Source: Spirochaetaceae bacterium (GTDB lineage: Bacteria > Spirochaetota > Spirochaetia > SZUA-6 > Bin103). From it: DNA of 32,110 bases. A program made the position numbers and the translations under genes. The notes beneath the pieces were generated by a model. It worked only from the letters and a program-made list of their open reading frames with translations, searched no databases and was not told where the DNA came from. The stretch is from positions 1-32,110 of the forward strand of contig JAPPKD010000051.1 in assembly GCA_028820215.1 (NCBI GenBank). The letters are read 5' to 3'. Shown here one piece after another: positions 6,811 to 14,236 of the stretch. Every line of letters starts with the position of its first letter. The first letter of the stretch is position 1.

Positions 6811-8152
6811 CAGCCCACCGGCCGCGGAGCGGCGGTTCCGCACCGCGCGCACGCTGCGGCTCGGCACCTTTCACATCGGCTCGGCGATGAGCGACGTGCT
6901 GGTCTCCAGCGTGCTCAACCGGGTCCTGATCAGCCACTTCGGCTTCATGGCGTGGCCGGTGGCGCTGCTGCTCGGCCTGCGCTACCTGCTGTCGCCGCTG
7001 AGCCTCTGGGCCGGCGCGCGCAGTGACATCTCCGCGGCCGCGCCGTACGGCCGCACCCGCTTCATCTGGGCCGGCCGCGCGCTGATGATGGTCGGCCTGG
7101 GGCTGATCGGCGTCAGCCTGGCCTGGTTCGGCAGAGGCCAGGCGTTGGTCGGCTGGCTGATCGTGATCGCCGGATTTCTCTCCTACGGGATCGGCGGCCT
7201 GATCTCCGGAAGTCCCTTCCTGGCGCTGGTGCGACACTCTGCTCCCGCGGAGCAGCAGGGCATGGCCATCGCGATCGTCGAGACGGTGCTGATCGCCTGC
7301 TTTCCGCTGGCGGCGCTGGGCTTCGGCCTGCTGATGGAGCACTACGAGCTGCACCTGTTCTGGCGCTTGGTCGCGCTCACCACGGGCGTCGGCGGGCTGT
7401 TCTGGCTGGTGTCGATCGCGGGCGTCGAACGTCGCGTGCAGGCAGAGTTGCGCGACGCTGGCGAGGCCGCGCAGCCGCACGACCGGCCGCTCCGCGAGCG
7501 ACTGCGCACGTTGCTCGGCGACCGGAGCAAGATCCGCTTCTTCCTGTTCCTGTCGGTGGCTGCCGCGGCTGCGTGGCTGCAGGAGGCGGTGCTCGAACCG
7601 TTCGGGGCGGAGGTGCTGGAGCTCACCCTGGGGCAGACCACGCGCCTCAACACGGTGTGGCTGGCGCCCACGCTGCTGACGCTGGTGGCCAGCATGGCGC
7701 TGTGGCGCAACCGTCCGCCGGAGCGGCAGGGCGGCATCGCCGGCGCCGGACTGTGCTTCATGGCGGCCGGCATGGCGCTGCTGGCGGCCGCCGCGTTCGC
7801 GCGCGTCGGCGTGCTGGTCATGCCCGCGCTCATCGCCTATGGTGCGGGCTTCGGCGTGTATACCTTCGGAGGGCTTTCCTTGATGGCGGCAATGACCACG
7901 GACCAGCAGGCCGGCGCCGAGCTCGGCCTGTGGACGATCGCTCAGGTGGTGTTTCGCGGCGTCGGCATCGGCGCCGGAGGACTGATCCGCGACGTGGGCC
8001 TGGTGCTCGGCGGCTCGCCGGCGGTCGCCTACGGCGTGGTGTTCGCCATCGCCTCCGCCGGCATCGTGGCGGCGGTGGCGATCCTGACCCGGGTCGCCGA
8101 GGGTCTGCGGGCGCGGCCGGGCGGCGCGGCGGCGCCGGTGGCGGTGAGCTGA
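6785..8152 (+). CDS. PucC/BCD-family MFS transporter
   Basis: A 455-residue polytopic membrane protein with about 12 hydrophobic segments. The opening RLGTFHIGSAMSDVLVSSVLNRVLISHFGFMAWPVALLLGLRYLLSPLSLWAGARSD is the characteristic start of the PucC (bacteriochlorophyll delivery, BCD) branch of the major facilitator superfamily, including the R-x-G/NRV and P-x-W-x-G-x-x-SD patterns. Known relatives assist light-harvesting complex assembly in phototrophs, but many homologues sit in non-phototrophs and presumably move other molecules. Its start overlaps the ceramidase-like gene (26 bases from ATG 6785, or 11 from the alternative ATG 6800) and the M81 gene follows one base after its stop. I infer import or export of the compound handled by those two proteins. 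Confidence 0.85.
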   Translation: MPAAPMDDSSPPAAERRFRTARTLRLGTFHIGSAMSDVLVSSVLNRVLISHFGFMAWPVALLLGLRYLLSPLSLWAGARSDISAAAPYGRTRFIWAGRALMMVGLGLIGVSLAWFGRGQALVGWLIVIAGFLSYGIGGLISGSPFLALVRHSAPAEQQGMAIAIVETVLIACFPLAALGFGLLMEHYELHLFWRLVALTTGVGGLFWLVSIAGVERRVQAELRDAGEAAQPHDRPLRERLRTLLGDRSKIRFFLFLSVAAAAAWLQEAVLEPFGAEVLELTLGQTTRLNTVWLAPTLLTLVASMALWRNRPPERQGGIAGAGLCFMAAGMALLAAAAFARVGVLVMPALIAYGAGFGVYTFGGLSLMAAMTTDQQAGAELGLWTIAQVVFRGVGIGAGGLIRDVGLVLGGSPAVAYGVVFAIASAGIVAAVAILTRVAEGLRARPGGAAAPVAVS

Positions 8153-8153
8153 C

Positions 8154-9620
8154 ATGGCCGGCGAACGGATCGTCTTCGGCTGCATCGCACACGAGACCAG
8201 CGCCTTCAGCCCGGTGCCGACCACGCTGGCGAGCGCCGATGAGCGGTTCGGGTACGTACGAGGCGATGACCTCTTCACGGACTTCCGCGGCAGCAACACC
8301 CCGGTCGGCGGCTTCATCGAGGGCGGCGAACACCACGGCTTCGAGCTGGTGCCGACCATCTACTGGGAGGCGCATCCCGGCGGGCCGCTGCCGGCCGCCG
8401 ACTTCGCGCGGGTGGTGGACGACCTGGTCGAGCGGATCACCGCCGCCGGCAACATCCAGGGCGTGCTGCTGGAGCTGCACGGCTCCATGATCGCGGAGGG
8501 CGAGGACGATGCCGACGGCGCCATTCTGCGCGCCGTCCGGCGGGCGGTCGGCGCACTGCCGATCGTCGTCCAGCTCGACATCCACTCGAACGTCTCGGCG
8601 GAGATGGTCGAACTCGCCGACGGCATCATCGTGCGCGAGACCTATCCGGAGATCGACCAGGCCGAGCGCGGCCGCGAATGCGCCGACCTGATGGCGCGCG
8701 TGCTGCGCGACGGCGTGCGGCCGGCCATGGCGCTGGCGCCGCTGCCGATGATCTGGGGCAAGAACCAGATCACCGCGCATCCGCCGATGAGGCAGGCGAT
8801 CGAGCGCCTGCACGAGATCGAGGGGCGCCCCGGCATCCTGTATGCGTCGATCTCCACCTGCTTTCCGCTGGCCGACGCCCCCCACGTCGGCTCCTCGGTC
8901 ACCGTGATCGCCGACGGCGACCAGGATCTGGCGCAGCGCAGCGCCGACGAGCTGGCGGCGTGGATCTTCGCGCGGCGCGCCGACTGGCAGATGGCCGTCC
9001 CCACGACCGCGGAGGTGCTGGACGAGATCGGCGGCACCGGCCCCTACCCGATCGTGATCGCCGACAGCAACGACAACTGCGGCGGCGGCTCCCCCGGCGA
9101 CAGCACCGGCATGCTGCGCACCTTCATCGAGCGCTCGCTGGAAGACGCCTGCGTGCTCTACATCGTCGACCCGGAGGCGGCCCTGGCGTGCCATCGCGCC
9201 GGGCCGGGAGCCACGCTGCGCATGGCCCTGGGCGGCAAGTCCGATCCCGCGCAGGGCGAGCCGGTGGAAGCGGAGTGGCAGGTGGTGGCCGTCTCCGACG
9301 GCGCCTACACCTACGACGGCCCCATGCTCGCCGGCCTCTCCACCACCCTCGGGCCGTCCGCGCACGTGCGCAGCGGCGGCGTCCACGTGATCATCGTCAC
9401 CTACCGCGACCAGCCGTTCGACTCCGCGCTGGCGCGCAGCTTGGGCCTCCACCCGCGGCGGATGCGCTACATCGGCCTGAAGTCGACCGGCCACTTCCGC
9501 GCCCACTTCGAGCCGTTCGCCGGCGTCATCCGCACCGTGAACGAGCCGAGCGTCCACGACCCGACGCATATCCGCTACCGCAACCTGGGCCGCCCGGTGT
9601 ACCCGATCGACCCGATCTGA
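8154..9620 (+). CDS. M81-family metallopeptidase (MlrC-like)
   Basis: A 488-residue protein of peptidase family M81. Key motifs are AHETSAFSP (12-20), LLELHGSM (105-112), QLDIHSNVS (140-148), with D142 and H144 as likely zinc ligands, and RETYPEID (161-168). The C-terminal domain follows from about residue 300 (YPIVIADSNDNCGGGSPGDSTGMLR). The best known member, MlrC, breaks down linearised microcystin, but most relatives act on unknown, often peptide-like or lactam substrates. It is cytoplasmic, with no signal peptide. It is the third gene of the ceramidase-like/MFS unit, starting one base after the transporter stop with GGTGAG as a modest ribosome-binding site. The combination argues for catabolism of an amide-bonded natural product. 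Confidence 0.93.
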   Translation: MAGERIVFGCIAHETSAFSPVPTTLASADERFGYVRGDDLFTDFRGSNTPVGGFIEGGEHHGFELVPTIYWEAHPGGPLPAADFARVVDDLVERITAAGNIQGVLLELHGSMIAEGEDDADGAILRAVRRAVGALPIVVQLDIHSNVSAEMVELADGIIVRETYPEIDQAERGRECADLMARVLRDGVRPAMALAPLPMIWGKNQITAHPPMRQAIERLHEIEGRPGILYASISTCFPLADAPHVGSSVTVIADGDQDLAQRSADELAAWIFARRADWQMAVPTTAEVLDEIGGTGPYPIVIADSNDNCGGGSPGDSTGMLRTFIERSLEDACVLYIVDPEAALACHRAGPGATLRMALGGKSDPAQGEPVEAEWQVVAVSDGAYTYDGPMLAGLSTTLGPSAHVRSGGVHVIIVTYRDQPFDSALARSLGLHPRRMRYIGLKSTGHFRAHFEPFAGVIRTVNEPSVHDPTHIRYRNLGRPVYPIDPI

Positions 9621-9638
9621 GGTCCGCTCGACGGCTCC

Positions 9639-10051
9639 ATGACCCACCGCGCCAAGGTCTGGTCGGTCGCCGTGTCGACCGCGATTACCCTGCTGGCTGG
9701 GGCGATCTTCGGGTTCAGCGCGAGATTGATAGTCCCTGCACTCCTGTGGGCCGGTTCACAGTCAGTTTCCATCGCCGGCTCCTGGCTGCACGAACGCTAT
9801 AAAGAACGCGCAAACGGCCCTTCCAGATCCTGGGCTTCGGCTCGGTTCCTGCGGCTGCCGGCGTTACCCTCCTGTTCGCTTTGAGTATTCGGTGGTTCGA
9901 CGCGTCGGTCGGCGAGATCTTCGGCGGAGTGCTCGCAGGAAGCGCGTGGGCGGTCGCCGCGCTCATCAACCTCCGATCGTTCATCAAGGGGCCGGGAGCT
10001 CCCCCGCCCCTGCGGTGGCGGGACCTGATCGCTCCGCGTCCGCAGTCTTAG
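9639..10051 (+). pseudogene. Frameshifted small membrane protein gene
   Basis: From ATG 9639 the first frame encodes MTHRAKVWSVAVSTAITLLAGAIFGF... and reaches LHERYK, then runs into a short non-hydrophobic tail that stops at 9884. A second frame, opening right after a TAA at 9800-9802, encodes RPFQILGFGSVPAAAGVTLLFALSIRW and IFGGVLAGSAWAVAALINLRSFIKG, ending in LIAPRPQS at the TAG 10049-10051. The two hydrophobic parts clearly belong together. Adding one A to the AAA run at 9801-9803 would join them into a protein of about 137 residues with three membrane segments. This is either a disrupted gene or a homopolymer error in the assembly. I do not recognise the family. Confidence 0.65.
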
Positions 10052-10091
10052 CGTCCGGGACCGACCCGCCGATATTGATCGGTATCGAGAG

Positions 10092-11111
10092 ATGGCGATG
10101 ATACGCGCGCGCCACCGCTGGAGGATGCTGGCAGCGGCAGCCGGAGTGGTCGCGGCTGCGGCATCGCTTGCCGCCCAGTCGGATTCGGCCCAGTCGGGAT
10201 CTGCTCTGGCGCTGCCCGTCGAGGTGCTCCACGCGCCCGCCACGCTGGCCCCCGGCGATCCGCTCAGCACCCATGTGACGAGCGCCGGTCCGCTTGCCGA
10301 GTTGGATCTCGCGGTGGAGTTCGCCGACGGAGAACGGGTCGCCGGCACGGGGTTCGCGGTGCCTGGAGGCCCCGCCGGGACGACGTGGGCGGCCGTGATC
10401 GGGATTCCCAGCGCTGCCCCGGCGGGTGAGGCGCGGTTGACGATCTCCGGACTCCTCGCCGGCAGCGCGTCGCGGGCAGAGACGCGCGTAATGCTGCACG
10501 AGCAGTCGATCGTCATCGGCGAGCGCGAGTTCGCCGTCGAGGAGATCGCGCTGAACACCAGTCTCTCCAACCTGCGGCGCACGACCGACCCGCGCCGCAA
10601 GGCGGAGTCGTTGGATCTCTGGCTGCTCCTGAACGCGTCGCGGCCGGTCGAATGGCCGCACTTCGGGCCGTTGCGGCTGCCGCTGGGCGACGTACGGCGC
10701 ACCGGCGGCTTCGGTGACCGCAGGCTCTACCGCTATGCCGACGGCAACACCGCCACCACCATCCACAACGGCGTGGACTTCGGTGTTCCGACCGGCACGG
10801 TGGTGGCCGCCGCCGGCGGCGGCATGGTGGCGATGGCCCGCGAACGGATCGTCACCGGGTTCACGGTCGTGATCGAGCATCTGCCCGGGGTCTACTCGCT
10901 GTACTACCACCTGGACGGCCTGACGGTGCGGGAAGGCCAGCGCGTCGCCGCGGGTGATCCGATCGGCACCGTCGGCAGCACCGGCTTGGCCACGGGACCG
11001 CACCTGCACTGGGAGGTGCGTGCCGCCGGCGTGGCCGTCGACCCGGACCTTCTGGTGACGGCGCCGCTGGTCGACCTGCCGGACGCGTCAGAAGCTGACG
11101 ATGCCCGGTGA
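10092..11111 (+). CDS. Secreted M23-family (LytM) metallopeptidase
   Basis: A 339-residue exported protein. Residues 1-28 form a signal peptide: basic start (RARHRWR), Ala/Val-rich core and a likely cut after SLAAQ. An Ig-like beta domain follows (about 35-140: VEVLHAPATLAPGDPLSTHV), then a C-terminal LytM domain with H225 and D229 in TTIHNGVDFG, YYHLDGL, and H304/H306 in GPHLHWEV. All zinc and catalytic residues are present. M23 enzymes cut peptidoglycan cross-bridges or stem peptides in the envelope, or act as regulators of amidases. The gene stands between the broken membrane-protein gene and a convergent AAA-like gene. ATG 10098 (MIRARHR) is an equally good start, with GAGAG six bases before it. 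Confidence 0.93.
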   Translation: MAMIRARHRWRMLAAAAGVVAAAASLAAQSDSAQSGSALALPVEVLHAPATLAPGDPLSTHVTSAGPLAELDLAVEFADGERVAGTGFAVPGGPAGTTWAAVIGIPSAAPAGEARLTISGLLAGSASRAETRVMLHEQSIVIGEREFAVEEIALNTSLSNLRRTTDPRRKAESLDLWLLLNASRPVEWPHFGPLRLPLGDVRRTGGFGDRRLYRYADGNTATTIHNGVDFGVPTGTVVAAAGGGMVAMARERIVTGFTVVIEHLPGVYSLYYHLDGLTVREGQRVAAGDPIGTVGSTGLATGPHLHWEVRAAGVAVDPDLLVTAPLVDLPDASEADDAR

Positions 11112-11129
11112 GGCGCCGGACGAGGCCCG

Positions 11130-12677
11130 TCAGCCGTCGGCCACCTCGAACGCGGTCACGTTGCGCGTCTGGTGGCTGAACTCCACGCCGATCAGGTGGA
11201 TCGGCTCGCCCCGGCCGCGGTACTTGGCCGCGTAGTCCCGCTCCTGCAACTGCGCCAGCGCCGATCCCGGCGCCGACAGCTCCACCACCTTGAATTCGAA
11301 CAGGTACACGTGCCCCCCGGTCCGCACCGTCATGTCCAGCCGCCCGTGGCTGCTGGATTCCTCCACCACGATTTCGTACCCCAGCGCCGCGAAGTACGAA
11401 TAGAACACGCTCGCGTAGTACCCCTCGTACCGCGCCATGTCGTTGTTCGTGTACCACTCGTACGGAATGCTTGCGAACAAGGCGTGGAACATCTCCTGCA
11501 GCCCCGCGCAGTCATGCGCCGCCAGTAGGCGCGCCAAGCGCACGCTGTTCACCGTCTGCCGTGCCGCATCCTGCACCAGATGGCGCAACAGAACGCGGTT
11601 CAGGCTCTGCCGCACCTCCCGGTTGGGATAACCCAGCCGATACAGCGGCATGCCGCCCAGTTCCTCCTCGCCGGTGATCGTCAGATAGCCGGTCTGGAAC
11701 AGTAGCGCCTCGGTGCCGATGCGTTCGACGTCGAACGCCGACAGCAAGTCCTCCGTGCTCATCATTTCGTTCAACGACACGGAGGCGACTTGGCGCTCGA
11801 GCAAGGTGTCCACCAGAAACGCGGGCGTCCCGGTCTCGAACCAGTGCGCCTTGAACTCGCGGCTGTCGAACAGCAACAGCACGTCGTAGGGGTTGTACAC
11901 CTTGTCCGCGCCGCGCCAACCGTAGCCATTGTACCAGTCGCGGACCCGCTCCCGGTCCAGACCGGCCAGTTCTGGAGCGAACACCGTGTCCAGATCCTCC
12001 TCCGTGTAGCCGCAGATCGCCGAATATCGCCGATCGAGGGTGAGGTCGGTGAGATTGTTCAGCTCCGAGAACACGCTCACTTTCGTGAACTTGCTCACTC
12101 CGGTCAGGAACGTGAACCGCACGTGCGCATCGTTCGACTTGATCACCCCGTACAGACCGCGCAGGTAGTCGCGGTTGGCGCGCGCGACGTCCGGCGTTCC
12201 CATCGCGTCCAGGATCGGCTTGTCGTACTCGTCGACCAGCACCGCGACCGGCTGCCCGGCGCGCTCGCGCAGCGCCCTGATCAGGTAGCCGAACCGCTCC
12301 GGCGCCGTGTCGTACCGCGGACTCACGCCCGCCCGGACTTCCAGGTCGTCCAACTGCGCCGACACGTTGGCGCGCAGAGAGCCCGGCTCCCCGAAGTGGC
12401 CGCTGCCGAAGTCCAGTCGCGCCACCGGATGCCGCTCCGACCAGTCGTGGCGGTCATGGATGTACAGCCCCGAGAACAGCGCCTGGTTGCCCTCGAACAC
12501 TTCCTTCAGCGTGTCCAGGAGCAGGCTCTTGCCGAACCGCCGCGGCCGCGACAGGAAGTAGTGCTTACCAGCGTGCAACAGCCGTTGGATGTACGCTGTC
12601 TTGTCCACGTAGTAGCAGCCCAGCTCCCGTAACTCGCGGAACGTCTGCATGCCGATCGGCAGCCTGCGCCTGACCAT
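11130..12677 (-). CDS. AAA-ATPase-like protein with PD-(D/E)XK nuclease domain
   Basis: A protein of about 515 residues with the two-domain layout of the AAA-ATPase-like/PDDEXK_9 family. The N-terminal part has LPIGMQTFRELRELGCYYVDKTAYI and a Walker A variant SRPRRFGKSLL (lysine 50), then VLVDEYDKPI as Walker B. The C-terminal part has GRLDMTVRTGGHVYLFEFKV, supplying the D and E-x-K residues of a PD-(D/E)XK nuclease fold. The family occurs in many copies per genome in spirochaetes and Bacteroidota, and its biological role is unsettled; defence or mobile-element behaviour has been suggested. I start at ATG 12677; a longer in-frame reading to 12719 adds no homology. It diverges from lexA, so damage control through the shared region is possible but unproven. 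Confidence 0.9.
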   Translation of the reverse strand: MVRRRLPIGMQTFRELRELGCYYVDKTAYIQRLLHAGKHYFLSRPRRFGKSLLLDTLKEVFEGNQALFSGLYIHDRHDWSERHPVARLDFGSGHFGEPGSLRANVSAQLDDLEVRAGVSPRYDTAPERFGYLIRALRERAGQPVAVLVDEYDKPILDAMGTPDVARANRDYLRGLYGVIKSNDAHVRFTFLTGVSKFTKVSVFSELNNLTDLTLDRRYSAICGYTEEDLDTVFAPELAGLDRERVRDWYNGYGWRGADKVYNPYDVLLLFDSREFKAHWFETGTPAFLVDTLLERQVASVSLNEMMSTEDLLSAFDVERIGTEALLFQTGYLTITGEEELGGMPLYRLGYPNREVRQSLNRVLLRHLVQDAARQTVNSVRLARLLAAHDCAGLQEMFHALFASIPYEWYTNNDMARYEGYYASVFYSYFAALGYEIVVEESSSHGRLDMTVRTGGHVYLFEFKVVELSAPGSALAQLQERDYAAKYRGRGEPIHLIGVEFSHQTRNVTAFEVADG

Positions 12678-12757
12678 CGATTCAATCGTACCCCGCACTC
12701 GATACCGCACGCAGCGCACCTAGTCGGCGACTCGTACGAAATCCACGCGAACGGATG

Positions 12758-12786
12758 TTGACAAGAGAAGACGTATGTCTGTCAAT
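12758..12786 (+). promoter_or_regulatory. Putative lexA promoter
   Basis: A consensus -35 TTGACA (12758-12763) lies 17 bases before GTCAAT (12781-12786), a weak -10. Position +1 would then fall near 12793, three bases before the in-frame ATG 12796. The palindrome at 12769-12780 fills most of the spacer, an ideal place for a repressor. Confidence 0.45.
12769..12780. promoter_or_regulatory. Candidate LexA operator at lexA
   Basis: AGACGTATGTCT has perfect AGAC/GTCT arms four bases apart and overlaps the ATG at 12775. The same half-site ATGTCT recurs twice before imuA. Autorepression of lexA is expected from the family, so a shared palindrome at both sites is the natural operator candidate. Confidence 0.65.
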
Positions 12787-13437
12787 TCGGTAATCATGCG
12801 CGACCCCGATTGGCCGCGGTCACGATCCGCCGGACGCAGGCGCCGCATCTTCCTGTTCGTGCGTGACCGCATCCTGGCCGGCTCGCCGCCCACGACCCGG
12901 GAGGTGCAGGAGCACTTCGGCTTTCGCGCCGTGCAGTCCGCGCGAGCGCACCTGGAGGCGCTGGTGCGCGACGGGTTGCTGGACAAGGAGCCGGGCAAGG
13001 CGCGCGGCTACCGGCTGCCGGCCGGCTCCGGCCACCCCACCGTCCTGATCCCCCTGCTCGGCCGCGTGCAGGCGGGTGCCCTTACCACGGCGATCGAGGA
13101 TCCGGAGGGTTTCGTCGCGGTGCAGTCGTCCTCGGCCCGCAGCGAGCTGTTCGCCTTGCGGGTCCGCGGAGACAGCATGCGCGATGCCGCCATCCTGCCG
13201 GGAGACGTGGTGATCGTGCATCGGCAGGACACCGCCCGCTCCGGCGACATCGTCGTCGCCCTGGTGGAGGACGAGGCGACGGTGAAGCGGTTGCAGGTGC
13301 ACGCCGCCGGGCGGATCGAGTTGCACCCCGCCAATCCCGCCTTCGATCCCATCACGCCCACCCCCGACGAGGTGCGGATTCTGGGCAAGGTGATCGAGGT
13401 GCGCCGCTATCTGGAGGGATCCGCGCCGATGGGTTGA
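12775..13437 (+). CDS. lexA: LexA SOS repressor
   Basis: A 220-residue repressor-protease. The N-terminal winged helix covers RRRRIFLFVRDRILAGSPPTTREVQEHFGFRAVQSARAHLEALVRDGLL (21-69). Self-cleavage should occur at A100-G101 in LLGRVQAGAL, using S134 (RGDSMRDAAI) and K171 (EATVKRL), all conserved. On DNA damage RecA filaments trigger this cleavage and release the SOS genes. It directly precedes imuA-imuB-dnaE2, as in many bacteria with the ImuB/DnaE2 mutasome. The start is uncertain: ATG 12775 lies inside the proposed operator, while ATG 12796 (MRDPDWP) lies just after the proposed promoter, would give 213 residues and still keeps the whole DNA-binding domain. Confidence 0.96.
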   Translation: MSVNSVIMRDPDWPRSRSAGRRRRIFLFVRDRILAGSPPTTREVQEHFGFRAVQSARAHLEALVRDGLLDKEPGKARGYRLPAGSGHPTVLIPLLGRVQAGALTTAIEDPEGFVAVQSSSARSELFALRVRGDSMRDAAILPGDVVIVHRQDTARSGDIVVALVEDEATVKRLQVHAAGRIELHPANPAFDPITPTPDEVRILGKVIEVRRYLEGSAPMG

Positions 13438-13466
13438 CGTCGGCGGCAACATTCGACCTAATGAGC

Positions 13467-13500
13467 AGACAAATGTCTTTCGTGAGAAAGACATTTGTGC
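13467..13500. promoter_or_regulatory. Paired candidate LexA operators before imuA
   Basis: AGACAAATGTCT (13467-13478) is a perfect AGAC-N4-GTCT box; AGACATTTGTGC (13489-13500) is a second copy with a damaged right arm. Together they create a perfect 13-bp inverted repeat, ACAAATGTCTTTC (13469-13481) and GAAAGACATTTGT (13486-13498), around GTGA. It lies 9-39 bases before the imuA start and after the lexA stop, so it could serve as an operator pair, as an RNA hairpin ending the lexA message, or both. Confidence 0.65.
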
Positions 13501-13507
13501 TTGCACC

Positions 13508-14218
13508 ATGTTCAACAGGTATCCTCCGGCTGAGCTGCAGAGCCACGATGACCACGCGCGCCGCAGCGCCCTGAGCGGACTGTCGCTCCAGTTGATGCGC
13601 GCTGCAGACCTCGCGGTCGATTCGGGAGCGCCGGCCGCTGACGGACAGACCGGAACCCGGCGGCAGACCGGCATCTGGGCTCCGGCAGAGCTGGCGGGCC
13701 GCCTCTGCGAGCTCTGCGCGGCCCCACGGCAGGTCCATCTGACGCTGGCCTGTGCGATCGTCCGTGAGTTCCAGCGATCGGCGGAGCTCACGGCCTGGGT
13801 CACGGCCAGCCCCGACCTCTTCTTCCCTCCCGACCTGGCGCGGGCCGGGGTCGACTTGGCAGCGCTGCCGGTCGTGCAGGTACCCGACCTGCGCGCCTCG
13901 ATCACCGCCGCCGAGCGCCTGACCCGCTCCGGTGCGTTCGGCCTGGTCCTGCTGGAACTGGACGCCGGCCGGTTCATCCCGACGGCGGTCCTGGGTCGCC
14001 TGATGCGCCTGGCCCGGCAGCACGACACCGCCCTGCTCTTCCTCACCACGCCCGGGACCGAGCTGGGATCGCTGGTGTCGCTGCGCGGCCGGGGCGCGCG
14101 CCGCGCCACCTCGCGGCACGACCGCTTCCGGTGCCGCATCGACGTGATCAAGGACCGGCGGCGGGGGCCCGACCGGTCTCTGGAAACCACCTGCCGTGCG
14201 CCGTACGGCGTGTGTTGA
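13508..14218 (+). CDS. imuA: ImuA, RecA-like mutasome protein
   Basis: A 236-residue ImuA-type protein. It resembles a shortened RecA/SulA-like fold without an intact Walker A: IWAPAELAGRLCELCAAPRQVHLTLACAIVREF, then LTAWVTASPDLFFPPDLARAGVDLAALPVVQVPD and AFGLVLLELDAGRFIPTAVLGRLMRLARQHDTALLFLT, the order typical of ImuA. ImuA cooperates with ImuB and DnaE2 in damage-induced mutagenesis and interacts with RecA in systems where it has been studied. It starts 70 bases after lexA behind the paired operator-like boxes, and 18 bases before the imuB GTG. The C-terminus (RCRIDVIKDRRRGPDR) is basic. The assignment rests on both sequence pattern and gene order. Confidence 0.9.
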   Translation: MFNRYPPAELQSHDDHARRSALSGLSLQLMRAADLAVDSGAPAADGQTGTRRQTGIWAPAELAGRLCELCAAPRQVHLTLACAIVREFQRSAELTAWVTASPDLFFPPDLARAGVDLAALPVVQVPDLRASITAAERLTRSGAFGLVLLELDAGRFIPTAVLGRLMRLARQHDTALLFLTTPGTELGSLVSLRGRGARRATSRHDRFRCRIDVIKDRRRGPDRSLETTCRAPYGVC

Positions 14219-14236
14219 CGTCGGCTCCTTCCCGGT

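Noticed and set aside
5224..6867. Long minus-strand open frame opposite the ceramidase-like gene
   Set aside because: Antisense shadow caused by high GC; no recognisable motif, and it also conflicts with the overlapping start of the transporter gene.
6785..8152. PucC homology as evidence of a phototroph
   Set aside because: No bacteriochlorophyll, reaction-centre or light-harvesting gene is present, and PucC-like carriers occur outside phototrophs, so the resemblance does not indicate photosynthesis.
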